Under the pieces are notes generated by a model. It made no database searches and had not been told where the DNA came from. It saw nothing but the letters and a program-made list of their open reading frames with translations. The position numbers and the translations under genes were made by a program. From Cryptosporangium phraense (lineage in GTDB: Bacteria > Actinomycetota > Actinomycetes > Mycobacteriales > Cryptosporangiaceae), in assembly GCF_006912135.1 (NCBI RefSeq), contig NZ_VIRS01000003.1:407120-471119 (forward strand): a DNA stretch of 64,000 bases, written 5' to 3'. Below, piece after piece: positions 44,658 through 52,930 of this stretch. Numbering within the stretch: the stretch's first letter is position 1; every line of letters begins with the position of its first letter.

Positions 44658-45242
44658 CTACGGTCCGATGCCGTCGGCCTCGGTGGCGGCGTGAACGCTC
44701 GTGCCGTGCAGCAGGATCTTCACGAATCGGTCCAGGGGCGCATCCGGGTGCAGCCGGGCCGCCCAGGCCATTCCGTTGACCGCGGCCAGGAGTTCGTCGG
44801 AGGTCAGGTCGGCACGTACCGCCCCGTGCTGTTGGGCTCGCCGCAGCAGTTCGGTGGTCGCCGAGCGGAACTCCACGCACGATCGGTGCAACGTCGAGCC
44901 GGGATCATGGAGCGCCGCGGCGACCGAGTTGGGCAGGCCGTCATAACGGACCAGCGCGACGGCGAGTGTGCGTATCCAGTCGGCGAAGGCCGCCGCCGGG
45001 TCGGGCGCGGTGAGCAGTTCCGCGCCACGAGCGGACAGCCGGGCGAAAGACTGACCCACGAGCGCTTCCAGCAGCACCTCACGAGTGGGGAAGTGCCGGT
45101 AGAAGGTCGCGATGCCGACCCCGGCCCGGCGGGAGATCTCGCGCAGGGACGCGTCGGTCCCGTGCTCGGCGAAGATCGCCTCGGCCGCGGCCAGCAGTCG
45201 GTCGTGAGTCCGCCGTCCATCCACTCTGGTCGGCTCGTTCAT
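44658..45242 (-). CDS. TetR family transcriptional repressor
   Basis: The 194-aa protein has an N-terminal TetR HTH (RLLAAAEAIFAEHGTDASLREI, then RRAGVGIATFYRHFPTREVLLEAL) and an all-helical ligand domain with LDRFVKILLHG. It is divergent from the crotonase gene. The 92-bp gap contains a near-perfect inverted repeat that overlaps a TATTAT -10 box, so it very likely represses that gene and itself. AT-rich sequence after its stop separates it from the transporter operon. Confidence 0.92.
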   Translation of the reverse strand: MNEPTRVDGRRTHDRLLAAAEAIFAEHGTDASLREISRRAGVGIATFYRHFPTREVLLEALVGQSFARLSARGAELLTAPDPAAAFADWIRTLAVALVRYDGLPNSVAAALHDPGSTLHRSCVEFRSATTELLRRAQQHGAVRADLTSDELLAAVNGMAWAARLHPDAPLDRFVKILLHGTSVHAATEADGIGP

Positions 45243-45264
45243 CGGGTCGCCCTTTACCTAAGCG

Positions 45265-45296
45265 AAGCGCTGCTCCTATTATCCGGAGCACTGCTT
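45265..45296. promoter_or_regulatory. TetR operator overlapping a -10 box
   Basis: AAGCGCTGCTCC (45265-45276) and GGAGCACTGCTT (45285-45296) are inverted repeats matching at 10 of 12 positions, 8 bp apart. TATTAT at 45277-45282 lies in the spacer. The site sits between the divergent TetR and crotonase starts. Confidence 0.75.
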
Positions 45297-45334
45297 CTGT
45301 TGGCTCGCTAGGGTAGCTGGAACGAGGAGGCACT

Positions 45335-46177
45335 GTGCCCAGAGAACTCGATGAATGGCACGCCCAGGTCGGCGGTTACGTCCCGCGACCGCAGCTGGAC
45401 GACTACGCCCGCAAGTACGCCGACTACTTCGCGATGCAACGCCGCGACGGGATCCTCGAGCTGCGGATGCATACCGGAGGGGGCCCGGCCCGGTTCGACT
45501 TCGCGGTGCACAACGCGTGGGCGCAGGCCTGGCAGGAGATCGGCAACGACCCGGACAACGAGGTGCTGATCCTCACCGGCACCGGGGACCAGTGGCTCGG
45601 CACGCCCGAATCAACCGCGGCCGACCCCGCGGACTCGGCGAAGCCGCTCCTGAACGGTGAGCGTCCGATCGGCTTCGGCTACGAGCACACCTACTACGAC
45701 GCCACCAAATTAGTGGAGAACTTCGTCTTCGCGATCGACATCCCGACGATCGCCGCGATCAACGGACCCAGTCTCGCGCACACCGAGTTCGCGTTGCTCT
45801 GCGACATCACGCTGGCCACTGAGACGGCGACCATCGTCGATCCGCACCTGCTGGTCGGCGCCGCACCCGGAGATGGGCAGCAACTCACACTGCAGGAGCT
45901 GATCGGGACCAAGCGGGCCGCCTATCACCTTTACACCGGCAAACCCATCGGCGCCCGCCAGGCGCTCGAACTCGGCCTGGTCAACGAGATCGTGGCCGGC
46001 GACCAGCTGCTGCCCAGGGCGTGGGAACTGGCCGAGGGCGTCATGCGCGCACCCCGGACGGCCCGCCGGCTGACCCACGCCATCGCCCAGCGGCCCTGGA
46101 AGCGCCGCCTGGTCCAGGACCTCGGCTTCGGCCTGGCCCATCAGTTGTACGGCATGCACGCCGACCGACTGGCGTAG
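45335..46177 (+). CDS. Crotonase-superfamily hydrolase (6-oxocamphor hydrolase-like)
   Basis: The 280-aa protein is an enoyl-CoA hydratase/isomerase-fold enzyme. DNEVLILTGTGDQWLG, PTIAAINGPSLAHTEFALLCD, VGAAPGDGQQ and LLPRAWELAEGVM follow 6-oxocamphor hydrolase more closely than the CoA-dependent members. That enzyme cleaves a C-C bond in a cyclic beta-diketone. The N-terminal 40 residues are longer than usual. GTG 45335 has GGAGG at 45325-45329. It is divergent from the TetR gene and probably induced by the TetR ligand. Confidence 0.85.
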   Translation: MPRELDEWHAQVGGYVPRPQLDDYARKYADYFAMQRRDGILELRMHTGGGPARFDFAVHNAWAQAWQEIGNDPDNEVLILTGTGDQWLGTPESTAADPADSAKPLLNGERPIGFGYEHTYYDATKLVENFVFAIDIPTIAAINGPSLAHTEFALLCDITLATETATIVDPHLLVGAAPGDGQQLTLQELIGTKRAAYHLYTGKPIGARQALELGLVNEIVAGDQLLPRAWELAEGVMRAPRTARRLTHAIAQRPWKRRLVQDLGFGLAHQLYGMHADRLA

Positions 46178-46210
46178 CCTTGTCTCTCCCGAGGCGGGCA
46201 ACCTACTATC

Positions 46211-46227
46211 CCTATCGTGCATATAGG
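46211..46227. promoter_or_regulatory. 17-bp operator, site 3 (with -10 TACTAT)
   Basis: CCTATCGTGCATATAGG is the best palindrome of the three sites. TACTAT at 46204-46209 is a good -10 candidate, placing the transcription start at about 46217, inside the site. The next genes are a 41-codon frame with adjacent Cys codons and the MFS transporter. Confidence 0.6.
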
Positions 46228-46342
46228 TAATTGCCCACTGTCGGTGCGAGAACTGACCAGCCGGATCGTCGCCGGCGCTCGCCTCGACGTCGCCGACGTC
46301 GTCCTCGTCGACAAGGGCTGCTGCGCCTCCGAGGAGGCTTAG
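46217..46342 (+). CDS. 41-codon, possibly leaderless Cys-Cys short ORF before the MFS gene
   Basis: The GTG at 46217 lies 8 nt after the TACTAT -10, the spacing of a leaderless message. The frame ends VVLVDKGCCASEEA five bases before the MFS start. Two TGC codons (46319-46324) immediately precede GCCTCC, which can pair with GGAGGC (46333-46338), the MFS ribosome site. Cys-rich leaderless short ORFs are known cysteine-responsive attenuators in mycobacteria, so I infer a similar leader here. An inner GTG at 46244 would give 32 codons. Confidence 0.5.
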   Translation: MHIGNCPLSVRELTSRIVAGARLDVADVVLVDKGCCASEEA

Positions 46343-46346
46343 TCCG

Positions 46347-47750
46347 GTGGGGAGCCGGCGCAGCCTGCTCGCCTGCTGCGCCGGCGCCGGGTTCGCCACG
46401 CTGCTGGATCAGGCGGTCGTCAACTACGCGGTCCCCTCGCTCGGCACCGGGCTGGATGCGCCGGTCAGCGGTGTGCAATGGTTCCTCTCCGTCTACTCGC
46501 TGACGTTCGGGCTGGGCCTGGTGCCCGGTGGTCGGCTCGGTGACGCGCTGGGCCGCCGCCCCCTGTTCGTCCTCGGGCTGGCGGTGTTCATGGCCGGTGC
46601 GCTGGCCTCGGCGGCCGCGCCGGGCATCTGGTGGGCGGTGGCCGCCCGGGCCGGGCAGGGGCTGGGCGCGGGCCTGATCAGCGCGCAGGTGCTGGGCGTC
46701 ATCCAGGACCACTTCACCGGCCTGCCGCGGATCCGCGCGCTGGCGGCCTACAGTGCCGCCGGAGCGGCCGCAGCGGTGGTCGGGCCATTGGGTGCCGGCC
46801 TGATCCTGGCCGTGGCCCCGCAGGGCGCGGGCTGGCGGCTGCTGCTGGCGCTGAACCTGCCGTTCACGCTGGCGACCTTGCTGCTCACGCTGCGCTCGGT
46901 GCCGCGGCAACCGCGCACCGGGCGGCGGGTGCACCTCGATCTGCCGGCGATTCTCCTGGTCGGAGGGCTCGTCCTGCTGGTGACGACGCCGGTCATCGAC
47001 CCCGGCATCGAAGGCCCCGAATTGTGGACCATCGTTGCTCTCTGCGGCTTGTTGGCGGTCGGCACCGGCCTCTGGGAGTACCGGTACGCGGCGCGCGGGC
47101 GGACGCCGCTGTTCGTTCCCGCGCTGATGACGTCCCGCGGGTTCGTGGTCGGCAACATGGTCGCGCTGCTGTGGTTCGGCGGCCTGGTGTCGTTCTCCAC
47201 CGCGCTGACGATCTACCTGCTGCAGGGCGTCGGCTGGAGTCCGTTGGCGGTGGCGGCAGTCCTGATCCCGAGTGCACTGGCGCGGATTGCCGCCTCCTCG
47301 GTCAGCTCACAGATCTATGCCCGGTTCGGCGGGCACACCCTCCCGCTTGCGCTGACGATCCAAGCCGCTGGCCTGCTCCTCCTGGCCGGAGCCAGCACGG
47401 CGTGGAACGGTGGGGCATTCGTCGCCGCGGTCGTCGGCCTCGAACTGGTGATCGGGTTGGCGTCGGCGGTACTCGAGCCCCCGTTGCGAGCGATCACCCT
47501 CGGCTTCGCGCCGCCGATCCACCACGGCGTCGCGGCCGCCTTTCTCCAGCTGACCCAACGGCTCTCCGCGACCTTCTGCGTGGCCCTGGTGACCGGGACG
47601 ATGCTCGCCACCGATCTGCGCACCGTGACCGCCGGCGGCCTGCGGCGCGGGTTTCTGATCTGCTTCGCGCTGCTCGCCGCCGCGAGCGTCCTGTCGTTCA
47701 GCCGCGCATTGATCCGAACGTCCCCACCACTCGTGGCGGTTTCCCGGTAG
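46347..47750 (+). CDS. MFS transporter, DHA2 (14-TM drug:H+ antiporter) type
   Basis: The 467-aa protein has the DHA2 pattern: LDQAVVNYAVPSLG in helix 1, WFLSVYSLTFGLGLVPGGRLGDALGRR (motif A, core GGRLGDALGRR), AARAGQGLGAGLI and about 14 membrane segments. It probably exports a drug-like compound or product of the sulfur/nitrogen pathway. GTG 46347 has GAGGAGG 9 nt upstream, inside the end of the short ORF. Its 3' end abuts the SfnB-like pseudogene on the other strand. Confidence 0.9.
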   Translation: MGSRRSLLACCAGAGFATLLDQAVVNYAVPSLGTGLDAPVSGVQWFLSVYSLTFGLGLVPGGRLGDALGRRPLFVLGLAVFMAGALASAAAPGIWWAVAARAGQGLGAGLISAQVLGVIQDHFTGLPRIRALAAYSAAGAAAAVVGPLGAGLILAVAPQGAGWRLLLALNLPFTLATLLLTLRSVPRQPRTGRRVHLDLPAILLVGGLVLLVTTPVIDPGIEGPELWTIVALCGLLAVGTGLWEYRYAARGRTPLFVPALMTSRGFVVGNMVALLWFGGLVSFSTALTIYLLQGVGWSPLAVAAVLIPSALARIAASSVSSQIYARFGGHTLPLALTIQAAGLLLLAGASTAWNGGAFVAAVVGLELVIGLASAVLEPPLRAITLGFAPPIHHGVAAAFLQLTQRLSATFCVALVTGTMLATDLRTVTAGGLRRGFLICFALLAAASVLSFSRALIRTSPPLVAVSR

Positions 47751-47754
47751 GGGC

Positions 47755-48530
47755 CGAGGGTTTCGTCGGTAGCGGAGGTCCCGGCCAACTCGAAGATGCC
47801 GCTGGCTATCTGTGGCGCTAGTTCTTGGGCCAAGGCCTTGGCCCCGGCGACGGCGAGGGAGGCAGCGGCGAGGGCTGCGTCGATCAGGCGGGTACCGCGT
47901 TCGAGCAGGGCCTCCAGTGCGTGCAGACGGGTGGTGAGTTAGCCGAAGCGACGCTGGACGTGGGGCTCGTCGGCGGCGGCGTCCAGTCCGGACTCGAACC
48001 AGGGGCGGCTGCGTTGGCGGACGAATGCGGCGCCGTCCTCCAGCGCGGCACGGGCTATGCCGATGTCGATCGCGGCGTGCAGGGCCTGGTCGTAGGCGCC
48101 GAGGACGAGCGGTGGGAACACCTCTGGCGGTGGGCCCTCCGGCAACACCAGTGCGGCCGGGACCCGGACGTCTTTCAGTCGGACGGTGCCGCTGAACGAG
48201 GCTCGCTGCGCTCGACGGTGGCGTTGCCGAGCCGGCCACCGGCCAGGACGTCCGCGTAGAGGCGGGGTGCGGGTTGCGTCGGGCCGAGGCCGGTGATGGC
48301 CTGCTGGAGCACGAAGTGTGCCAGGAGTTGCTGGGCGACGGCGGAGTCGGCGCGGGCCAGGATCCGCAGCGCCTCGACGACGGTCGAGGCGGGCAGGGCC
48401 GGGCCGCCGAACGACGCGGGGACGGCGATGCCGAGCAGCCCGCCGGCCCCGATCGCGGCGACAGTTGGCGGGCGACCCGGAGGGCGTCGGCCGAAGAGGT
48501 CAGCAGCGGTGGCGTCAGCACGGTCGTCAT
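47755..48530 (-). pseudogene. SfnB-like acyl-CoA dehydrogenase-family pseudogene
   Basis: Pieces in different frames follow the sulfur-acquisition oxidoreductase SfnB. A start TTVLTPPLLTSSADALRVAR is followed by LLGIAVPASFGGPALPAS and ILARADSAVAQQLLAHFVL in another frame. Then come EGPPPEVFPPLVLGAYDQAL, HAAIDIGIARAALEDGAAFV and, after a stop, AKALAQELAPQIASGIFELA. The C-terminal third is missing at the MFS gene. Frameshifts and stops make it non-functional. SfnB-type enzymes belong to sulfone/sulfonate assimilation. Confidence 0.85.
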
Positions 48531-48660
48531 CGGGCCGGTCCGATGAACTCGTCGTCCCGGGTGACCGTGGGCGGCAGTTCCCGGCCGGTACGAGTGAGCG
48601 TCTCCGAGAGCAGATCGAAGTCGGCGGCGCGAGCGGTCAGCCGCAGCGGGGAGGTGGTGA
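48527..48660 (-). pseudogene. 3' fragment of an unidentified gene upstream of the SfnB-like pseudogene
   Basis: About 40 codons (TARAADFDLLSETLTRTGRE ... TRDDEFIGPAR) end in a TGA overlapping the ATG of the SfnB-like relic by 4 nt, the coupling seen elsewhere in the island. No start codon context or family is recognisable. The plus strand of 48664-48780 also reads WFLYLRRYRPEVARRIGSIQ without a start. Both look like debris of deleted genes. Confidence 0.5.
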
Positions 48661-48827
48661 CCGGCCTGGTTCCTCTACCTGCGCCGGTACCGGCCCGAGG
48701 TGGCGCGGCGGATCGGCTCCATCCAGACCCTCTCGGAGGCCGAGCAGGCGCGCTTGGCCGAGTTGGGCATCCAACTCGTAGCTCGAAGCCCCCGGCCGTC
48801 CTCCGTCCACCGGCGGTTGGGAATGCT

Positions 48828-49532
48828 TCAGTCGTCGTCGCGATCCTTGAACTCGAGTGGGATGAGCAGCGGATCCGGATGGCGGGCCGCCCGGTACCGG
48901 CGGATCGTCAGTATCACCGCTCCGGCGATCACGAGCGCAGCCAAGGCGCCGGCCAGCCACCACGGCCACACGCGCGCGGTGTGCCCGCTGACGACGACCA
49001 GCGCTCCCTCGCCCGGTACTGACGTGACGTTCCGCAGCGTGAGCACGGTGTCGTCATGCTCCAGCACGTCGTTGTGCGAGCGGAAGTCCTCCAGATCGGT
49101 GTACGTCCCGCCGTTCCCGTCGATCAGCCGGGCCGAGCCGTCGGGCTTCTGCACGACGTACACCGTCACGAGTTCGAGAGAGCCGTCGCGGTGCTTGACC
49201 AGCAGCGAGCGACCCAGAATCGGCGAATCGGCGCCCGCGAAGTCCGCCGCCGCCCGGTCGACCGACCCGCTGGGCTCGCAAGAATCGTCGCCGCAGTCGA
49301 ACGTGCGCATCAGAGCACCGGCCACCTGGTCGGGCGTGCCCATGGACGCGAAGTTGGCCAGCCGGTCCGCGCTGGAACCGCCGCCGTCGGGGAAGCGATC
49401 GTGGCGGACATCGGTGGTCCGCGCGTACTCGCCGAAGAGGTCGCCCGGCGACAGGGACGGCTCGCCGGTGCCGCATCCACCGATCGACGCCACGACCGCG
49501 AGCATCACGACCAAGAGAATTCGCCGCATCAT
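48828..49532 (-). CDS. Lipoprotein with C-terminal membrane helix
   Basis: The 234-aa precursor has a short signal and lipobox (VVASIGGC, Cys20). The extracytoplasmic domain contains CGDDSCEPSGS (a likely disulfide) and a stretch SLLVKHRDGSLELVTVYVVQKPDG. A hydrophobic helix near residues 192-210 (WWLAGALAALVIAGAVIL) precedes a basic tail. A protein with both a lipid anchor and a C-terminal helix is unusual but seen in actinobacteria. The function is unknown. GGAGG lies 7 nt before the ATG at 49532. Confidence 0.78.
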   Translation of the reverse strand: MMRRILLVVMLAVVASIGGCGTGEPSLSPGDLFGEYARTTDVRHDRFPDGGGSSADRLANFASMGTPDQVAGALMRTFDCGDDSCEPSGSVDRAAADFAGADSPILGRSLLVKHRDGSLELVTVYVVQKPDGSARLIDGNGGTYTDLEDFRSHNDVLEHDDTVLTLRNVTSVPGEGALVVVSGHTARVWPWWLAGALAALVIAGAVILTIRRYRAARHPDPLLIPLEFKDRDDD

Positions 49533-49828
49533 CGTCGCGCCTCCGGAGTGGAAGGCGCCCAGGGTGCTGCGCCGCGCTACACACCCTCTACACGCGGCCT
49601 GATCTCCAATCCCGGAACGCATCGAGCTTCGCGCGGTCATCCGGCGGTGACGATGATGGCCGTAGGTGCGGTGACCGCGATCGGAGCCCTTCAAGGAGCA
49701 CCCTCCGGTCCCGTCCTCCCGCGGGCGGTAAACTCCGGGCGCGGCCCGGCTCCGGCGTCGGCCCCTGCGAGCGGCAAGCGGTGCGGGACGCCCGGCCGGT
49801 CAATCGTTGGCACTACTGCTTGGGGTCG

Positions 49829-52800
49829 ATGGCCGATGGACAACCTGCTCGGCCCGCGGTGACCGTTGCGTTACGTCTGCTGATCCTCGGTCCGCTGCAG
49901 CTGTGGCGAGACGCTTCCGCGGTCGATCCCGGCCCCTCGCAGCAGGCCGCGCTCCTCGCGATCCTGCTGGCTCGCGCCGAGAAGCCGATCAGCACCAGCG
50001 AACTGGTCGACCTGATCTGGGACGAGAACCCGCCGGCCAGCGCGGCCAACATCGTCCAGAAGCACGTCGGTAGCCTGCGCCGCTTGCTCGAGCCCGCGCT
50101 CGCGCCGCGCGAGCCCGGCTCGTACCTGTACGCCCGGAGCGGCGGCTACCTCTTCCGGGCGCCGCCCGACGCCCTCGACCTGCACACGTTCCGCCGACTG
50201 ACCGCGGAGGCCCGGGCGACCCTCGCGCGTGACGATCGCCCGGCCGCGCTCGACCAGTACGCGCGTGCGCTCTCGCTCTGGCGGGGTCCGGCCGGCCAGG
50301 GCCTCGTCCGCGGGCCGGCCACACGGAAGTGCTTCGCCGCGTTGGACGACGAGTTCTTCGATGCCTGCGCGACCGCGGCCGACCTCGCGATGTCGCTGGG
50401 ATCGGTGGAACGGATTCGGCCCCGGCTGCGCCTGGCCGCGTCGATGGCGTCCTCGGACCGGCCCGTGCCGGGTGAAGTGGCCGCCGCGTTGGCCGGGGCG
50501 GACGGCCCGTACCGGACGGTCGCGCGACTTCCGCCCGTCCGTCGGCGGCCCGCCCCCGCGCTGGAGACCGATTCCGACGTGCGACTCCCGGTCGCTCAGC
50601 CGCCGGCACGGCCCGCTGGGGAAACCAGCCTAGTCGGCCGCCGTGGCGAACTGGCCGCGCTACGGCGGATCTGGACCGCTGGCCTCGCCGGTGGCACCGG
50701 GCTGGCCCTCGTGGAAGGCGAGCCCGGCGCGGGCAAGACCCGGTTGTTGACCGAGGCGTCCGAGGAGGCCGGCCGGCAGGGCGCGCTGGTGGTCTGGGGC
50801 CGCTGCCCGGACAGCGAGGGAACGCCGTCGATGTGGCCCTGGATGCAGGCCGTCGGTGCGATCCTCGACGCGCTGCCGTCGGCCGCGCAGGAACAGTGGC
50901 GCTCCGGAGACCTGGCCGGCCTCCTCGGATCGTCCGAGGACACGATCCGCGGCCTGCCCGACGAGAGCACACGATTCCGGCTGTTCGAGAGCATCGTCGG
51001 GGTGGTTCGCGAGGCCTCCGCCCGGCGGCCGACGGTGCTGGTCATCGACGACCTCCATTGGGCCGACGCCGCCTCGCTGCGTCTGTTCAGCCACCTGACG
51101 GCGCGGTTGCCCAGCGGTTCGGTGGTCTTCGGCGCCCTACGGGACCGGGTGCCCGACCCCGGCCCGGATCTGTCCCGCATGCTCGCCGCCGTCTCCCGGT
51201 TGCCCGGTCACCGGCGTCTGCCGGTGAAGCCGCTCGACCGGGCCGAGGTCGCGGAGCTTCTCCTGATCGAAACCGGCACCGACTCGGCCCCCGAACTCGT
51301 CGATGCCGTGCACGGTCGTACCGCCGGGAATCCGTTCTTCGTCCAGGAGCTGGCCCGGTCCCTCGCCCACGTCGAGACCGGCCGGACCGCAGTGCCGGAG
51401 TCCGTCCGGGACGTCGTCGGCGACCGCATCGGCGGCCTCAGCGGTGACACCCTCGATCTGCTGTACGTCGCCGCGCTCATCGGCCGCGACGTGGACCTGG
51501 GTCTGCTCGCGGCGGCCGTCGACACCGACGTGGCCACCTGTCTCGAGCGGATCGAACCGCTGTACGCACTGTCCCTGGTGGAGCTCCGTCCGATGGACCC
51601 GTACTCCGTTCGCTTCGCTCACGACCTCGTCCGCGAGGCCGTAGCGGCGATGCCGCTGCGGACCGCTGAGCTGCACCTGTCGATCGCGGACGCGATCCAG
51701 CGCGACGGGTCCCGGGGCGGACCGGCCGCGGCCGATCGCCTCGCCCATCACCTGTGGTCGGCCGGACCCCTCGCCGACCCGGCGCGTACGGCCGAGGCGT
51801 TGCTCGGCGCCGGACGCCGGGCGCTGACGAGGTCCGACTTCGAGACGGCCGAGCAGCACCTCCGATCGGCGACCCAGGTGGCCCGGACGGCCGGGCTCAC
51901 CGAGCTGGAGCTTTCGATCCTGACCCTCGTCACCAACGTCCGCCGGAGGATCGGCGACTACCGCACCGAGACGCTCGACCTGATGGAGCGAGCCGAGGAG
52001 CTGGCGCTCGGCCTCGGCCGGGAGGCTGAGGCCACCGACTTCCTGTACGCCCGGATGATCGGCGCATCGCTGACCGCTCGACCTGACACCCATGAACTGG
52101 CCCGACGGTTGCGCGATCGCGGCCTCGCCTCGGGAGACCCGGTGACCCGCGCCTACGGTTCGGAGGCCTGGGGCCTGTACCAGTGGGACCGCGGCGAGCT
52201 CGGCGACGCGTACGAACAGCTCAGCCAGGTCGACCGAACTGTATTTCCGGCCCTCGACGAGAACCCGTTACGCCGTGATCTCCAGTTGCACGCCCGGCTG
52301 ATCCTGGCCGTCGTGACCGCGTTGCACGGGGATCTCCCGGCGGCGCGGACGCTGTTGCACGAGCTGGACGTCGCGGCCGGGGAGGACGCGTACGCCGTCT
52401 CCTCCTGGGCCTATTACGCGGGAACCATCGCCGAGATGGCGGACGATCCGGCTCTGGCGGCGCGGGCGATCGAGCGGTGGACGGTCGTCGACCCCGAGCG
52501 CCTCTTCCGGCACGTCGAGAACTACCTGCGGCTCACCCGCTGCTGGGTCCGGGCGATGACCGGTGACGATGCGGGCCGGGCCGCATCGGAAGCGGAAGAG
52601 ATCTTCCGCGCGACCCTACTCGCCCCGTCGCGCTGGGGCATCGAGCTCTACGCGGCCCTGATCTGCGACATGTGGCTCGCGGCCGGCCGGCCGGACCGGG
52701 CCACCACCGCCCTCGCCTACGCCGAGCGGGCGCCCGTCGACTACGCCGATCACTCCGTCCGGAGCCTGCTCGTGCTGTCGCGCGCGCGTCTGCTGCGCGC

Positions 52801-52930
52801 CCGCGGTGAACCCTCTGACGTCGTCCGAGCGGTCGCCGAGCGTGCTCGGGCGCTCGCCGCCGAGCAGGAGGCGCATCTGTTCGCCGGACGCGCCGAACGT
52901 TTCCTGGCCGAGGTCGTCGCCGCTGAGTGA
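49829..52930 (+). CDS. SARP-type DNA-binding domain fused to AAA ATPase regulator (BREX-unrelated, LAL-like)
   Basis: The 1033-aa protein starts with an OmpR-like winged helix (LRLLILGPLQLWRD to GYLFRAPPDALDL, about residues 15-110). A bacterial transcriptional activator domain that looks shortened (about 115-200) and a Pro-rich linker follow. The AAA module has Walker A GEPGAGKT and Walker B VLVIDDLHWADA, then a long TPR-like helical region. Such proteins activate secondary-metabolism or catabolic genes in response to an unknown signal. ATG 49829 was chosen; the frame opens 16 codons earlier. Its last 315 bp overlap the convergent MFS gene. Confidence 0.88.
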   Translation: MADGQPARPAVTVALRLLILGPLQLWRDASAVDPGPSQQAALLAILLARAEKPISTSELVDLIWDENPPASAANIVQKHVGSLRRLLEPALAPREPGSYLYARSGGYLFRAPPDALDLHTFRRLTAEARATLARDDRPAALDQYARALSLWRGPAGQGLVRGPATRKCFAALDDEFFDACATAADLAMSLGSVERIRPRLRLAASMASSDRPVPGEVAAALAGADGPYRTVARLPPVRRRPAPALETDSDVRLPVAQPPARPAGETSLVGRRGELAALRRIWTAGLAGGTGLALVEGEPGAGKTRLLTEASEEAGRQGALVVWGRCPDSEGTPSMWPWMQAVGAILDALPSAAQEQWRSGDLAGLLGSSEDTIRGLPDESTRFRLFESIVGVVREASARRPTVLVIDDLHWADAASLRLFSHLTARLPSGSVVFGALRDRVPDPGPDLSRMLAAVSRLPGHRRLPVKPLDRAEVAELLLIETGTDSAPELVDAVHGRTAGNPFFVQELARSLAHVETGRTAVPESVRDVVGDRIGGLSGDTLDLLYVAALIGRDVDLGLLAAAVDTDVATCLERIEPLYALSLVELRPMDPYSVRFAHDLVREAVAAMPLRTAELHLSIADAIQRDGSRGGPAAADRLAHHLWSAGPLADPARTAEALLGAGRRALTRSDFETAEQHLRSATQVARTAGLTELELSILTLVTNVRRRIGDYRTETLDLMERAEELALGLGREAEATDFLYARMIGASLTARPDTHELARRLRDRGLASGDPVTRAYGSEAWGLYQWDRGELGDAYEQLSQVDRTVFPALDENPLRRDLQLHARLILAVVTALHGDLPAARTLLHELDVAAGEDAYAVSSWAYYAGTIAEMADDPALAARAIERWTVVDPERLFRHVENYLRLTRCWVRAMTGDDAGRAASEAEEIFRATLLAPSRWGIELYAALICDMWLAAGRPDRATTALAYAERAPVDYADHSVRSLLVLSRARLLRARGEPSDVVRAVAERARALAAEQEAHLFAGRAERFLAEVVAAE

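Noticed and set aside
48700..49602. A 300-codon plus-strand frame opposite the lipoprotein gene
   Set aside because: Most of it is antisense to the lipoprotein; only the first 30 codons (up to 48780) look like gene debris.
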